The notes under the pieces: model-generated
Told to the model about the DNA's origin: nothing
Seen by the model: the letters and a program-made list of their open reading frames with translations, nothing else
The model's database searches: none
In this document: positions 63,876 to 64,000 of the stretch, in pieces
Layout of the letters: every line of letters starts with the position of its first letter
Numbering within the stretch: the first letter of the stretch is position 1
NCBI RefSeq assembly: GCF_014192335.1
Contig: NZ_JACHXU010000002.1
Location: forward strand, 203,347-267,346
Reading direction: 5' to 3'
DNA length: 64,000 nt
Origin: Aporhodopirellula rubra
GTDB lineage: Bacteria; Planctomycetota; Planctomycetia; Pirellulales; Pirellulaceae
Position numbers and translations under genes: made by a program

Positions 63876-64000
63876 TCACAGACGCCCCGATCGTAGGCAG
63901 CAACGTTTGAATCGCTGACCGCTGCCACATGGGCATCGGTCGTTGCGACCGAGCTTTTCCTCGAGCTGCTTGCCTTGGATGATTCGGACTCCGCGTTTGA
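63876..64000 (-). CDS. C-terminal end of a SEC-C motif protein (partial)
   Basis: The frame read from the right window edge gives 40 codons ending in TGA at 63876. It contains the SEC-C zinc-binding motif: [11 protein letters not shown], then F-K-R-C-C. SEC-C motifs end SecA and various other proteins. A SecA identity is possible, because the preceding residues (Q-G-K-Q-L-E-E-K-L) do not exclude it, but cannot be decided here. It lies upstream of tRNA-Cys on the same strand. Confidence 0.8.
   Translation of the reverse strand, partial: KRGVRIIQGKQLEEKLGRNDRCPCGSGQRFKRCCLRSGRL

Overview
The window reads as a chromosomal segment of a planctomycete, most likely of the Pirellulaceae (Rhodopirellula and relatives). 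This rests on family content: a DUF1559 protein with a pilin-like leader, planctomycete-type ECF sigma factors beside large Ser/Thr kinases, a sulfatase with HEAT-like repeats, a SASA-type acetylesterase, a PQQ-type propeller protein, and dispersed palindromic repeats that also sit inside genes. No rRNA was seen. One canonical tRNA, tRNA-Cys(GCA), lies near the right end.

Left part (1 to about 30.4 kb), ordinary accessory chromosome: a rhombosortase-like protease overlapping its probable substrate (a VIT/vWA protein with a Gly-rich C-terminal tail); a sigma factor and kinase pair; a SOUL protein; acetylesterase; nitroreductase; sulfatase; cytochrome P450; a tightly overlapping DUF58, transglutaminase-like, MoxR, lipoprotein and permease operon; a DUF1559 and lipoprotein pair; a second sigma factor and kinase pair; a PQQ/malectin protein; and small membrane proteins including TspO and a second SOUL copy.

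Middle (30.4 to 59.1 kb), a large defence island. A type 1-like BREX operon runs on the minus strand (HTH regulator, brxA, brxB, brxC, pglX, pglZ, brxL). Two non-core insertions interrupt it: an AAA ATPase plus small PD-(D/E)XK-like nuclease pair between brxC and pglX, and a 1255-aa protein with an Mrr-like nuclease domain, TPRs and a PIN-like region between pglX and pglZ. Downstream on the same strand follow a GIY-YIG nuclease, an HNH nuclease, a PD-(D/E)XK-like protein and a PLD/helicase/DUF3427 protein. Divergent from BREX is a Gabija-like pair (OLD-family ATPase/TOPRIM protein plus UvrD-like helicase).

Right end (59.2 to 64 kb), the most unusual part: a Ro60-like TROVE protein gene (rsr) preceded on the same strand by a tandem array of nine small RNA units. 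Each unit is closed by its own complementary stem, carries a second covarying helix, and most contain tRNA parts in circularly permuted order (T-arm, acceptor stem closed by a loop, then D-arm). This matches the architecture known for bacterial YrlA-type Y RNAs, the partners of Ro60. The units resemble different tRNAs, the array starts 5 nt after the tRNA-Cys gene, and it encloses a small unknown protein gene. I regard this Ro60, Y-RNA and tRNA locus as the best candidate for a new system. The window ends in the 3' end of a SEC-C zinc-motif gene.
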